DNA of 64,000 bases. Source: an uncultured Lutimaribacter sp. (GTDB lineage Bacteria > Pseudomonadota > Alphaproteobacteria > Rhodobacterales > Rhodobacteraceae). Under the pieces are notes generated by a model, which saw only the letters and a program-made list of their open reading frames with translations, did no database searches and was not told the origin of the DNA. Below, one piece after another: positions 18,527 through 27,576 of this stretch (position 1 is the stretch's first letter; each line of letters begins with the position of its first letter). The stretch covers positions 20,279 to 84,278 of the forward strand of contig CAJXSO010000008.1 of assembly GCA_913061505.1 (NCBI GenBank). Direction: 5' to 3'. The translations under genes and the position numbers were made by a program.

Positions 18527-19426
18527 CTAGCCCGCCGCCTCTTCCAGGCGCGCCACCTCGGCGCGGATGCCATCGCACAGGGCCGCGGCAAAGCGATTAA
18601 GCCGCTCTAGGCGGCGGTCATCGGCATGACGGATCAGATAAAAACTGCGCGTCAAGCTTATGGTTTCAGGCAAAATTTTGCGAATGCCGCGGCCAAAGGG
18701 CATGGCGAAATCATGCACAATCCCAATGCCCGCACCGTTGCGCACCCAGTTGAACTGCACCGACACCGAATTCGAGGCCAAGGCCACGCGGGGCACGCCA
18801 ATTTCGGCCAGATAATCCAGCTCTTTGTCGAAAATCATGTCGGCGATGTAACCCACCACCCGATGCTGGGCCAAATCATCAAGGCAAGTAATCGGGGGGG
18901 CGTGGCGCAGATAGGCGCGCGAGGCGGCCAGATGCAGGCGATAATCGGTGATTTTTTGCACGCTCAGCCGCCCCGCATTTGGCGGGCTTACGCCAATGGC
19001 CATATCCGCCTCGCGCTTTGACAGGTTAAAAACCCGCGGCAGCGCGACGATTTGCAGATCCAGATCTGGGTTATCGGCCATGATCGCGGCACAGACCTGC
19101 GGCAAAAGGAAATTGGCACAGCCATCGGGCGCGCCAATGCGAATTTGCCCGGCCAAAGTGCCGGTTTGCCCCTGCAATTCAGCCACCGCCGCGCCCATGG
19201 CCTGCTCGGCGCGTTCGGCATGGGCCAACAGGCGCTGGCCGGCATCTGTCAGCGCATAGCCTTGGGGCGATTTGCCAAAAAGCGGGCTGCCCAGCATTTC
19301 TTCCAGCCGCGCAATGCGCCGGCCCACGGTGGCGGGATCGACCCGCAAAATCTTGCCCGCCGCCGACAGGCTTTCGGTGCGCGCTACTGCCAAGTATATG
19401 CGCAAATCATCCCAGTGTATGTCCAT
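18527..19426 (-). CDS. LysR regulator divergent from the valine genes
   Basis: A 299-residue LysR-type regulator: winged helix at the N-terminus (LRIYLAVARTESLSAAGKIL, then VDPATVGRRIARLEE) and an effector domain from about residue 90. ATG 19426 has GAGGGG about 6 nt upstream; the in-frame GTG at 19432 is an alternative. It is divergent from mmsA with about 104 nt between starts, the usual layout for a LysR controlling its neighbour. The spacer contains a direct repeat TGCAAAAA/TGCAAAAC and CTTGC-N19-GCAAG, possible binding elements. Confidence 0.88.
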   Translation of the reverse strand: MDIHWDDLRIYLAVARTESLSAAGKILRVDPATVGRRIARLEEMLGSPLFGKSPQGYALTDAGQRLLAHAERAEQAMGAAVAELQGQTGTLAGQIRIGAPDGCANFLLPQVCAAIMADNPDLDLQIVALPRVFNLSKREADMAIGVSPPNAGRLSVQKITDYRLHLAASRAYLRHAPPITCLDDLAQHRVVGYIADMIFDKELDYLAEIGVPRVALASNSVSVQFNWVRNGAGIGIVHDFAMPFGRGIRKILPETISLTRSFYLIRHADDRRLERLNRFAAALCDGIRAEVARLEEAAG

Positions 19427-19530
19427 TGTCACCCCTCACCCTGCAAAAATGCAAAACCTTTTTGGAAACTTGCCCCTATCGCGCAGATAAATGCAAGCCT
19501 ATCTTAGCGCCAATTCATCAGGAGGATCCC

Positions 19531-21030
19531 ATGCAGGAACTGACCCATTACATCAACGGTGCCCATGTCAAAGGCACCTCTGGCCGTTTTGCCGATGTCT
19601 ATAACCCCGCCACCGGCGAAGTGCAGGCCAAGGTGCCTTTGGCCAATGCCGAAGAAATGGCCCATGCCGTGGCCATCGCCGAAGCAGCCCAGCCAGAATG
19701 GGCCGCGGTCAACCCCCAGCGCCGCGCGCGGGTGATGATGAAATTCGTCGATCTGCTGAACCGCGATATGGACAAGCTGGCCGAGGCGCTCAGCCGCGAG
19801 CACGGCAAAACCTTCCCCGATGCCAAGGGCGATGTGCAGCGCGGGCTGGAAGTGGTGGAATATTGCATCGGCGCCCCGCAGCTGCTGAAAGGCGAATTCA
19901 CCGACAGCGCCGGCCCCGGCATTGATATGTATTCCATGCGCCAGGCGCTGGGTGTCACCGCGGGTATCACGCCCTTTAACTTTCCCGCCATGATCCCGAT
20001 GTGGATGTTTGCCCCCGCCATTGCCTGCGGCAACGCCTTTATCCTGAAACCGTCCGAGCGCGACCCCTCGGTGCCCTTGATGCTGGCCGAGCTGATGGAA
20101 GAAGCCGGCCTGCCCAAAGGCATTTTGCAGGTGGTCAATGGCGATAAAGAGGCGGTGGATGCCATCCTAGACCACCCCGTTATTCAATCGATCGGCTTTG
20201 TCGGCTCGACCCCGATTGCCGAATATATCTACGGCCGTGGCTGCGCCAACGGCAAGCGCGTGCAGTGCTTTGGTGGCGCCAAAAACCACATGATCATCAT
20301 GCCCGACGCCGATATGGACCAAGCCGCAGACGCGCTGATCGGCGCAGGCTATGGGGCCGCGGGCGAGCGGTGCATGGCCATCTCGGTTGCCGTGCCCGTG
20401 GGCGAGGAAACCGCCGATCGTTTGGTTGAAAAGCTGGTGCCGCGCATCGAGGCGCTGAAAGTTGGCCCCTACACCGCCGGCAACGATGTCGATTACGGCC
20501 CCGTTGTGACCGCGGCTGCCAAGGCCAATATTTTGCGCCTGGTCGAAAGCGGTGTGGCACAGGGTGCCGAACTGGTGGTTGATGGCCGCAATTTCCAGCT
20601 GCAAGGCTATGAAGATGGCTTTTTCGTAGGCCCGCATCTGTTTGACCGTGTCACCAAGGACATGGATATTTACAAACAGGAAATCTTTGGCCCGGTTCTG
20701 TCTTGCGTGCGCGCCCAAACCTATGAAGAGGCGCTGGGGCTGGCCATGGACCACGAATATGGCAACGGCACCGCGATCTTTACCCGCGACGGCGACACCG
20801 CACGCGATTTTGCCAACCGGATCAACATTGGCATGGTGGGCATCAACGTGCCAATCCCTGTGCCGCTGGCATACCACACCTTTGGTGGCTGGAAAAAATC
20901 GGCCTTTGGCGATTTGAACCAGCACGGCCCGGATGCGTTCAAATTCTACACACGCACCAAAACCATCACCTCGCGTTGGCCCAGCGGCATCAAGGAAGGT
21001 GCGGCCTTTAACTTTAAGGCCATGGACTAA
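19531..21030 (+). CDS. mmsA: CoA-acylating methylmalonate-semialdehyde dehydrogenase
   Basis: Oxidises methylmalonate semialdehyde to propionyl-CoA, the last step of valine and thymine breakdown. It has 499 residues of the aldehyde dehydrogenase fold. The catalytic cysteine lies in GAAGERCMAISVAV, preceded by GSTPIAEYIYGRGCANGKRVQCFGGAKNH, the MmsA form of the glutamate region. AGGAGG lies 6 nt before ATG 19531. It is the first gene of the valine cluster. The next valine gene is about 850 nt away because the alternative oxidase gene intervenes on the other strand. Confidence 0.95.
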   Translation: MQELTHYINGAHVKGTSGRFADVYNPATGEVQAKVPLANAEEMAHAVAIAEAAQPEWAAVNPQRRARVMMKFVDLLNRDMDKLAEALSREHGKTFPDAKGDVQRGLEVVEYCIGAPQLLKGEFTDSAGPGIDMYSMRQALGVTAGITPFNFPAMIPMWMFAPAIACGNAFILKPSERDPSVPLMLAELMEEAGLPKGILQVVNGDKEAVDAILDHPVIQSIGFVGSTPIAEYIYGRGCANGKRVQCFGGAKNHMIIMPDADMDQAADALIGAGYGAAGERCMAISVAVPVGEETADRLVEKLVPRIEALKVGPYTAGNDVDYGPVVTAAAKANILRLVESGVAQGAELVVDGRNFQLQGYEDGFFVGPHLFDRVTKDMDIYKQEIFGPVLSCVRAQTYEEALGLAMDHEYGNGTAIFTRDGDTARDFANRINIGMVGINVPIPVPLAYHTFGGWKKSAFGDLNQHGPDAFKFYTRTKTITSRWPSGIKEGAAFNFKAMD

Positions 21031-21032
21031 GC

Positions 21033-21674
21033 TTAGGGCTGATCTGCCTTGCCAATCGCATCGGCAAAGCCATGGTTTTTATCGCGGTGCCCCGCCTCGT
21101 CGGCCCGCACCGCGATAATCAAATCACGCAGCCGCGCGTCGGCGGGCAGGTTCCAATAGGCAATCGCCATTTCGGGGGCCGGTATGTTTTCAATCCGGCC
21201 TTCGTCAACCTCGGCCAGGTAATGGGTGTAGCTGATCACCGCCTCTTCCTCGAGATAGCCAACAATACGGTGGGCTGTGCGCGGAAAGAACAGGTAGATC
21301 GCGAAATAGAGGTTAAAAAACACGCCCTGTGCGATCAGGATCAAGACCCGCTCGAACAGCGACGGCTTTGCAATTTCGATAAAGGCCATCAGATGCATGC
21401 GTTCGTTTTCCGCCTCGTCCAGCAATTCGCGTATCCAGCCTTGGTCGTCGCGAAAGCGCCGCAACGCCTTGAGATGCTGCAACACCCCGCCAACCATACC
21501 CGGCACCGCCGCCACCGTTTCCAGCACCACCGCACGATGGCCATAGCGGCGGGCAAAAAAGGCATCGGCAAAAAAGCGCATGAATTTCACCACGCGCAGG
21601 GCAATACGATCGGGCAAATCAGCCGGCGGGCGGTGGGTGATCAGCGTGTGATCCGGACCGGATTGGTCAAACAT
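21033..21674 (-). CDS. aox: Alternative oxidase (di-iron ubiquinol oxidase)
   Basis: A 213-residue membrane-bound di-iron oxidase that passes electrons from ubiquinol to oxygen without pumping protons and resists cyanide. All four iron-ligand regions are visible: [36 protein letters not shown] and [13 protein letters not shown]. The fold and length match the plant/protist family core without a transit peptide. It is antisense to the surrounding valine genes, ending 3 nt after the mmsA stop. Its start faces the acyl-CoA dehydrogenase promoter region. Confidence 0.94.
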   Translation of the reverse strand: MFDQSGPDHTLITHRPPADLPDRIALRVVKFMRFFADAFFARRYGHRAVVLETVAAVPGMVGGVLQHLKALRRFRDDQGWIRELLDEAENERMHLMAFIEIAKPSLFERVLILIAQGVFFNLYFAIYLFFPRTAHRIVGYLEEEAVISYTHYLAEVDEGRIENIPAPEMAIAYWNLPADARLRDLIIAVRADEAGHRDKNHGFADAIGKADQP

Positions 21675-21808
21675 GCATATCTCCTATACCTTTACCTTAC
21701 GCAGGTGGGCACCGCCCCACCCCCCAACAAGGGCCTGCGGCAACCCGCCTCGGGCTTGATAGCAGGCGATAGGCAGCACCGCTTTGGCCACGGCCTGCTT
21801 GCGGGTGG

Positions 21809-21836
21809 TTGAAAAACTCCTGTAAGAATTTAGAAT
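21809..21836 (+). promoter_or_regulatory. Predicted promoter of the acyl-CoA dehydrogenase operon
   Basis: TTGAAA (21809-21814) and TAGAAT (21831-21836) with a 16-nt spacer, about 50 nt before ATG 21885, match a sigma-70 type promoter. It would separate this part of the valine cluster from mmsA. Confidence 0.5.
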
Positions 21837-21884
21837 TAAACACGCGTTCAATTATACGTCGCCACCCAGCGAGAGGACACCAAG

Positions 21885-23030
21885 ATGGACTTTGCACTGA
21901 CCGAAGAACAAACCGCCATTTTCGACATGGCCCATGCCTTTGGCCAAGAGCATATCGCGCCCCATGCCCGCGCATGGGAGGCGCAGGGCACCATCCCCAA
22001 AGAGCTGTGGCCAAAGGTGGCCGAGCTGGGCTTGGGCGGCATTTATGTCTCGGAAGACTGGGGCGGCTCTGGCCTGTCGCGGCTGGATGCCACCTTGGTG
22101 TTTGAAGCGCTGGCCATGGCCTGCCCGTCGGTGGGGTCGTTTTTATCGATCCACAACATGTGCGGCGGCATGATCGATAAATTTGGCAGCACCGAGACCA
22201 AGGAAAAATGGCTGCCCGATCTTTGCGCCATGAACAAAGTGTTCTCTTACTGCCTGACCGAACCGGGCAGCGGCAGCGATGCGGCCGCATTGCGCACGCG
22301 GGCGGAAAAAACCAACACAGGCTATCGGCTGAACGGCACCAAGGCGTTTATCTCGGGCGGCGGCTATTCCGATGCCTATGTGACGATGGTGCGCACGGGC
22401 GATGACGGGCCAAAGGGCATTTCCACCGTTGTGGTCGAGGCAGGCACAGATGGCCTGTCTTATGGCGGGCTAGAAGACAAGATGGGCTGGCGCAGCCAAC
22501 CCACAGCGCAGGTGCAATTCGACGATTGCCTTGTGCCGCTAGACAATTTGATTGGCCACGAGGGGCATGGGTTTTCCTATGCAATGGCGGGGCTGGATGG
22601 CGGGCGGCTGAATATTGCCGCCTCGGCGCTGGGGGCTGCGCAAAACGCGCTGGATATCACCCTAACCTATATGGGCGAGCGCCGCGCCTTTGGCAAAACC
22701 ATCGATCAGTTTCAGGCCTTGCAATTCAAATTGGCCGAATTCGAGACAAAGCTGCAATCGGCCCGCATCATGCTGCGCCAAGCGGCATGGAAGCTTGATA
22801 CCAAAGCCGCCGACGCCACCAAATTCTGCGCTATGGCCAAGCTGATGGTCACAGATAACGCCTTTGAGGTGGCCAATGGCTGCCTGCAAATGCATGGCGG
22901 CTATGGGTATCTGGCCGATTATGGCGTAGAAAAAATCGTGCGCGATCTGCGCGTGCACCAGATTTTGGAAGGCACAAACGAAATCATGCGCCTGATCATC
23001 AGCCGCCAGATGCTGGCCGATCGTGGCTAG
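21885..23030 (+). CDS. Acyl-CoA dehydrogenase, probably isobutyryl-CoA dehydrogenase
   Basis: Flavoprotein that oxidises a short branched acyl-CoA; by context, isobutyryl-CoA to methacrylyl-CoA in valine breakdown. It has 381 residues. Signatures are the FAD/substrate loop YCLTEPGSGSDAAALRT, the C-terminal QMHGGYGYLADYGVEK, and LEGTNEIMRLIISR containing the likely catalytic glutamate. GAGAGG precedes ATG 21885. It is followed by the hydrolase gene 23 nt later and mmsB after that, an operon of sequential valine steps. Confidence 0.92.
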   Translation: MDFALTEEQTAIFDMAHAFGQEHIAPHARAWEAQGTIPKELWPKVAELGLGGIYVSEDWGGSGLSRLDATLVFEALAMACPSVGSFLSIHNMCGGMIDKFGSTETKEKWLPDLCAMNKVFSYCLTEPGSGSDAAALRTRAEKTNTGYRLNGTKAFISGGGYSDAYVTMVRTGDDGPKGISTVVVEAGTDGLSYGGLEDKMGWRSQPTAQVQFDDCLVPLDNLIGHEGHGFSYAMAGLDGGRLNIAASALGAAQNALDITLTYMGERRAFGKTIDQFQALQFKLAEFETKLQSARIMLRQAAWKLDTKAADATKFCAMAKLMVTDNAFEVANGCLQMHGGYGYLADYGVEKIVRDLRVHQILEGTNEIMRLIISRQMLADRG

Positions 23031-23053
23031 CACACAGCACAGATAGGCCCGCG

Positions 23054-24106
23054 ATGAGCGATATCTTGATCCGCAGCAGTGGCCAGGCAGGCCGCATCAC
23101 GCTGAACCGCCCCCAGGCGCTGAACGCGCTGACCTACGAGATGGCGATGCAGATCGATGCGGCCTTGCGTGGCTGGGAACACGACCCACAGATCACGCGG
23201 GTGATCATCGATGCCGCGGGCGAGAAAGCATTTTGCGCAGGCGGTGATATTGCCCAGCTCTACAGCACCGGGCGCGCGGGCGATTTCACCTATGGCCGCA
23301 CCTTTTGGCGCGATGAATACCGCATGAACGCGCGTTTGGCAGGCTTTGCCAAGCCGGTGATCAGCTTTATGCAAGGCTTTACCATGGGCGGCGGTGTGGG
23401 CGTGGGCTGCCATGTGCACCACCGCGTTGTGGGCCACAGCAGCCAGATCGCCATGCCCGAGGTGGGCATCGGCCTTGTGCCCGATGTCGGTGGCTCGGGG
23501 CTATTGGCGCGCGCGCCGGGAAAGCTGGGCGCCTATCTGGGCACCACCGCCAGCCGCATGGGCGCGGGCGACGCCATTTATGCAGGTTTTGCCGATCATT
23601 TCGTGCCCGAGGCGGCATGGCCCCAGCTGATCGAGGCGCTCTGCACCAGCCCCGATCTGGCCCCGCTAGAGGCCGCCAAAGCCCCCCCGCCAGAGGCCCC
23701 GCTGCAGGCGCTAGAGGCGCAGATCAACGCAGCCTTTGCCAGCCCCAACCTGCCCGATGTTTTGGCGCATCTGGCCGCGGATGATAGCGATTTTGCCCAG
23801 AAAACGCTGAAATCGCTTGGGCGCAACTCGCCTTTGGCGGTGGCATCTGCGCTGGAAATGGTGCAGCGCTTGCAAGATCTGGGTGCCGACATTCGCACCG
23901 ATATTCGCACAGCACTAGAACTGGAATACCGCTATACGTTCCGCGCGATGGAGCATAGCGATTTTCTAGAAGGCATTCGCGCCGCCATTATCGACAAAGA
24001 TCGCAGCCCCAGATGGCGCCATGACCTGCACCAGGATATGACGGCAGATGTGCAGGCCATGCTGGCCCCGCTTGGTGCGCAGGCGCTGACATTTGAACAG
24101 GAGTAA
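23054..24106 (+). CDS. 3-hydroxyisobutyryl-CoA hydrolase (crotonase superfamily)
   Basis: A 350-residue crotonase-fold protein, longer than simple enoyl-CoA hydratases. The oxyanion block AFCAGGDIAQLYSTGR and the second block MPEVGIGLVPDVGGSGLLAR, with Glu and Asp in the HIBCH arrangement, mark it as 3-hydroxyisobutyryl-CoA hydrolase, which frees 3-hydroxyisobutyrate for MmsB. No separate enoyl-CoA hydratase lies in the cluster, so the hydration step must use an enzyme encoded elsewhere. The mmsB ATG follows the stop by 3 nt. Confidence 0.88.
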   Translation: MSDILIRSSGQAGRITLNRPQALNALTYEMAMQIDAALRGWEHDPQITRVIIDAAGEKAFCAGGDIAQLYSTGRAGDFTYGRTFWRDEYRMNARLAGFAKPVISFMQGFTMGGGVGVGCHVHHRVVGHSSQIAMPEVGIGLVPDVGGSGLLARAPGKLGAYLGTTASRMGAGDAIYAGFADHFVPEAAWPQLIEALCTSPDLAPLEAAKAPPPEAPLQALEAQINAAFASPNLPDVLAHLAADDSDFAQKTLKSLGRNSPLAVASALEMVQRLQDLGADIRTDIRTALELEYRYTFRAMEHSDFLEGIRAAIIDKDRSPRWRHDLHQDMTADVQAMLAPLGAQALTFEQE

Positions 24107-24109
24107 ACC

Positions 24110-24988
24110 ATGAAAATCGGATTTATCGGCCTTGGAAATATGGGCGCGCCTATGGCTGCCAATTTGGCCAATGCAGGCCATCAGGTAACGGGCTTTGATA
24201 CCGCCGCAGTCACGCTTGAAAATGTCAGCATCGCCGCCACCGCGGCCCAGGCTGTGGCGGGCGCCGATGCGGTGATCACCATGCTGCCCAATGGCCAGAT
24301 CCTGCGCGCTGTGGCGGGCGATATCATCGCGCATATGCGCCCGGGCGCTGCGCTGATCGATTGCTCGACCGTCGATGTGGAAAGCGCCCGCGCCGTGGCC
24401 GAAATGGCCAGCGCCGCCGGCCTTTTGCCCGTTGACGCCCCCGTTTCTGGCGGTGTGGGCGGGGCCACCGCCGGCACGCTGACCTTTATGGCCGGGGGCA
24501 GCGACGCGGCCTTTGAGATGGCAAAGCCGCTGTTTGATATCATGGGCCAAAAGGCCGTGCATTGCGGCGATGCCGGGGCGGGCCAAGCCGCCAAGATCTG
24601 TAACAACATGATTTTGGGCGTCACGATGATCGCCACCTGCGAGGCCTTTGCCCTGGCCGATAAGCTGGGGCTGGACCGGCAAAAGATGTTTGACGTGGTC
24701 AGCACCTCGTCGGGCTATAGCTGGACAATGAATGCCTATTGCCCGGCCCCGGGCGTGGGCCCGCAATCGCCTGCGGATAATGGCTATAAGCCGGGCTTTG
24801 CCGCAGATCTGATGCTGAAAGATCTGGGCCTCAGCCAGCAAGCCGCCGCCGCAGCCGATGCCGATACCCCCATGGGACAAGCCGCGCTAGAGCTGTATCG
24901 CCGCTTTGTCGAGGAAGAAGGCGGGCGCGGCATGGATTTTTCGGCCATGCTGCCAAGGTTTGAAAAACGCACGCGCAATAGCGGCTAA
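24110..24988 (+). CDS. mmsB: 3-hydroxyisobutyrate dehydrogenase
   Basis: NAD-dependent oxidation of 3-hydroxyisobutyrate to methylmalonate semialdehyde, the substrate of MmsA. It has 292 residues. Motifs are the Rossmann GFIGLGNMGAPMAANL at the N-terminus, the substrate loop VDAPVSGGVGGATAGTL, and the catalytic-lysine helix GAGQAAKICNNM. It closes the valine operon; the next gene starts about 80 nt later behind a perfect 8-bp hairpin. Confidence 0.95.
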   Translation: MKIGFIGLGNMGAPMAANLANAGHQVTGFDTAAVTLENVSIAATAAQAVAGADAVITMLPNGQILRAVAGDIIAHMRPGAALIDCSTVDVESARAVAEMASAAGLLPVDAPVSGGVGGATAGTLTFMAGGSDAAFEMAKPLFDIMGQKAVHCGDAGAGQAAKICNNMILGVTMIATCEAFALADKLGLDRQKMFDVVSTSSGYSWTMNAYCPAPGVGPQSPADNGYKPGFAADLMLKDLGLSQQAAAAADADTPMGQAALELYRRFVEEEGGRGMDFSAMLPRFEKRTRNSG

Positions 24989-25026
24989 TTTAGGCACCCA
25001 TTTCAGCTTTTGCTTGCACCTTGGGG

Positions 25027-25052
25027 CACGGACCTGCACAACTGGGTCCGTG
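25027..25052 (+). other. Leader hairpin upstream of the methyltransferase gene
   Basis: CACGGACC (25027-25034) and GGTCCGTG (25045-25052) form a perfect 8-bp stem with a 10-nt loop. It ends 16 nt before ATG 25069 and has no T-run. It could be a weak end for the mmsB transcript or a structure near the ribosome site. Confidence 0.45.
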
Positions 25053-25068
25053 TAACAAGGAACAAGCG

Positions 25069-25881
25069 ATGGTGCAGTCTGCCTCACCGCTTACGGTAAA
25101 AGTAAGCCAAGACCTACAGAAAATTCTGGCCGCCCCCGCCAGCCCCACGCAGCTGAACAGCGCCTTGCGGCTGCTGGCAAAATGGCGCGCGCGGCTGGTG
25201 CAAAACACCACGCTGGCCCAACAGGGCAATATCGTGGCCAGCGGCCCCTTTGCCGGCATGGTCTATGCCACTGCTGCCACCGAAGGCGCAGCCCTGCCCC
25301 GGCTTTTGGGCTGCTACGAGGCCAGCCTGCAGCCGGTGATCGAAACCATCATCGCACGCGCCTATCCGCAGGTTGTGGATGTGGGCTGCGCTGAAGGCTA
25401 TTACGCCGTGGGCTTGGCCCGGCGCATGCCAAACAGCACGATCTTGGCCTTTGACATCGACCCCAACGCACAGGCCAGCACCCGCGCCTTGGCCCAGGCC
25501 AATGATGTGGCAGGGCGCGTGCAGGTGGGGGGGCTGCTGGATCACGCGGGCCTGGCCGTATGCGCGCAGCAAAAAACCGTGCTGATTGTCGATATCGAAG
25601 GGGCCGAGGGCGCGCTACTAGCCCCCGATCTGGCCCCTGCCCTGCGCCATACCGATATTTTGGTTGAAACCCATGACGGCCTGCAGCCAGGGGTCAGCGC
25701 TGCGCTGCGCGCGCGGTTTGCCAGCACCCACGCCATCACCCAGATCGGGCGTGATTTGCAGCCACAGGCCCTGCCCGATTGGATGGACAGCCTGCCTGAT
25801 CTTGACCGTTTACTGGCGCTTTGGGAATGGCGCAGCAGCCCCACCCCATGGCTATGGATGCAAGCCCATGCCCGCGCCTGA
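25069..25881 (+). CDS. FkbM-like SAM-dependent methyltransferase
   Basis: A 270-residue class I methyltransferase. The SAM-binding motif VVDVGCAEGYYAVGLA (near residue 105) is followed by the acidic AFDIDPN strand and the FkbM-type block LIVDIEGAEGALL. FkbM-like enzymes often O-methylate sugars or polyketides. AAGGA lies about 7 nt before ATG 25069. It overlaps the glycosyltransferase start by 14 nt, so the two are translationally coupled and may modify the same glycan. The acceptor is not known. Confidence 0.78.
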   Translation: MVQSASPLTVKVSQDLQKILAAPASPTQLNSALRLLAKWRARLVQNTTLAQQGNIVASGPFAGMVYATAATEGAALPRLLGCYEASLQPVIETIIARAYPQVVDVGCAEGYYAVGLARRMPNSTILAFDIDPNAQASTRALAQANDVAGRVQVGGLLDHAGLAVCAQQKTVLIVDIEGAEGALLAPDLAPALRHTDILVETHDGLQPGVSAALRARFASTHAITQIGRDLQPQALPDWMDSLPDLDRLLALWEWRSSPTPWLWMQAHARA

Positions 25882-27553
25882 TCTGGCCAATGCCGCCATC
25901 TGGTATGCCGAAGATGGCTACAGCCCCAGCACCCACGGCATCAACGGGCGCCGCGTGGCTGGCGCCTCGTTTTTGCAAGGGTTTTTGCGCCATGCCAAGG
26001 CCGACAGGTTTTATGCCATCGTCCAAAACAAAACCAGCGGGCAAGCGTTCCAACAAACGGCGGCAGATCATGCGCCCGATACCCCGGTCGAGCTGATCAA
26101 CCGCGCCAATACCCAGCGGCTGGGTGCGGCGGGCGTGGTCAATTTTCCCTCGCCCAATTTTGCCCCCGAACTGTGGCGCCGCTACCCGCTGGGCGATGCG
26201 CGCTACAGCCTGTGCGGCATTACCCATACCACCGCCACAAAGGCGGTGATGGGCGGTATCTTTGATTTGTGCACAGCCCCTTTGCAGCCATGGGATGGGC
26301 TTATTTGCACATCAAGGGCGGTGCAGGCCTCGATGCAGCATCAGATGTCATTGATCGATGACTATGCAAAGGCGCGCTTTGGCAAGGCCCCCCCACGCCC
26401 GCAAATGCCGGTGATCCCATTGGGCATTGATTGCGCCGCCTTCACCCCCAGCAAAGCTGCGCGCCATGGGCTGCGGGCCAAGCTGGGGTTGGGCCCAGAC
26501 GATGTTTTGGTGCTGACCCTGTCGCGCCTTGCCCCATACGGCAAATTCGACCCCTATCCGCTGTTTTTGGCACTGCAAGCGGCACAGCAACAGCTGGGCA
26601 CAGGCCAGCGCCTGCATTACCTGACATGCGGGATTTATCTGGATGAGCATTCCCAGACGGTTTTTGAAACCGGCGCCGCCAGCCTGATGCCCGATGTGGC
26701 CTATCACCACCTGGATGGCAGCGATGCTGCCCTGCGCCATCAGGCGCTTTCGGGGGCGGATATTTTTGCCTTTCCCATTGATAACGTGCAAGAAACCTTT
26801 GGCCTTGCCCCGATCGAGGCGATGGCCGCGGGCCTGCCGGTGATTGTCTCTGACTGGGATGGCATGCGCGACACCGTCACCCCCGATGTGGGCATAGCCG
26901 TGCCCAGCCGCGGCCTAAGCGCGCGCCACAGCTATGGCGAAGGGGTGGCCTATGCCTTTGAGTTTCTGCCCTATCACAAATACACAAACACCCTGTCTGC
27001 CCTGACCGAACTGGATTTGGGCGCCTTGGTGCAGGCCATCTTGGCCTTGGCCCGCAATCCGGGCCTGCGCAAAAAAATGGGGGCAGCGGGCCAAGCGCGG
27101 GCGCGCAGCCTGTATGATTGGGCGACAGTTATCCCACACATGCAGCGCTTTTGGGCCGAACTGAACGCGCGCCGCGCCAAAGATGCGCCCAGCACCGCCC
27201 CAAAGCCCGCGCAAACCCTGCCACGCGAATTGCCCATTGCGCCCAACCCCATGGGGTTTTTCGCGGCCTACCCCAGCCAGATCTTGCCCGCAGGCGTAGC
27301 CCATTGCGTGGCGCAGGCCGATGCAGGCAGGCTGCGCCAGCTCTATGAGTTGCGCCGCTATCAAAACCTAAATCCCAGTTTCGAAACGCTTGAAACCTTG
27401 CTGCGCATCTTAGAGGCGCTGCACGGCACAGGCGCGCAAGGGGCCAATGCGCAAGAGGTGGCAAAACTGGCCGGGCTTTCGGTGTTGACCTGCGAGCGCA
27501 GCTTCGCTTGGATGCTGAAATACGGGCTGATCGTCCGCAAAACCAGCAACTAG
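25868..27553 (+). CDS. GT4-type glycosyltransferase with winged-helix-like C-terminus
   Basis: A 561-residue protein. Residues about 1-420 form a GT-B glycosyltransferase: LVLTLSRLAPYGKFDPYPLFLAL opens the donor domain, and QETFGLAPIEAMAAGLPVIVSDWDGMRDTV is the GT4 E-x7-E sugar-nucleotide block. After it comes a Pro/Ala-rich linker (about residues 430-460). A roughly 100-residue tail follows whose end (EVAKLAGLSVLTCERSFAWMLKYGLIVRK) reads as a helix-turn-helix with wing. That tail is unusual for a glycosyltransferase. ATG 25868 lies inside the end of the methyltransferase gene. Confidence 0.75.
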   Translation: MPAPDLANAAIWYAEDGYSPSTHGINGRRVAGASFLQGFLRHAKADRFYAIVQNKTSGQAFQQTAADHAPDTPVELINRANTQRLGAAGVVNFPSPNFAPELWRRYPLGDARYSLCGITHTTATKAVMGGIFDLCTAPLQPWDGLICTSRAVQASMQHQMSLIDDYAKARFGKAPPRPQMPVIPLGIDCAAFTPSKAARHGLRAKLGLGPDDVLVLTLSRLAPYGKFDPYPLFLALQAAQQQLGTGQRLHYLTCGIYLDEHSQTVFETGAASLMPDVAYHHLDGSDAALRHQALSGADIFAFPIDNVQETFGLAPIEAMAAGLPVIVSDWDGMRDTVTPDVGIAVPSRGLSARHSYGEGVAYAFEFLPYHKYTNTLSALTELDLGALVQAILALARNPGLRKKMGAAGQARARSLYDWATVIPHMQRFWAELNARRAKDAPSTAPKPAQTLPRELPIAPNPMGFFAAYPSQILPAGVAHCVAQADAGRLRQLYELRRYQNLNPSFETLETLLRILEALHGTGAQGANAQEVAKLAGLSVLTCERSFAWMLKYGLIVRKTSN

Positions 27554-27576
27554 CGAAACCAACATAGGCAAAGGCA

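Noticed and set aside
25027..25052. Possible riboswitch upstream of the methyltransferase
   Set aside because: Only one hairpin is present, with no conserved aptamer sequence, so I list it as a plain hairpin.
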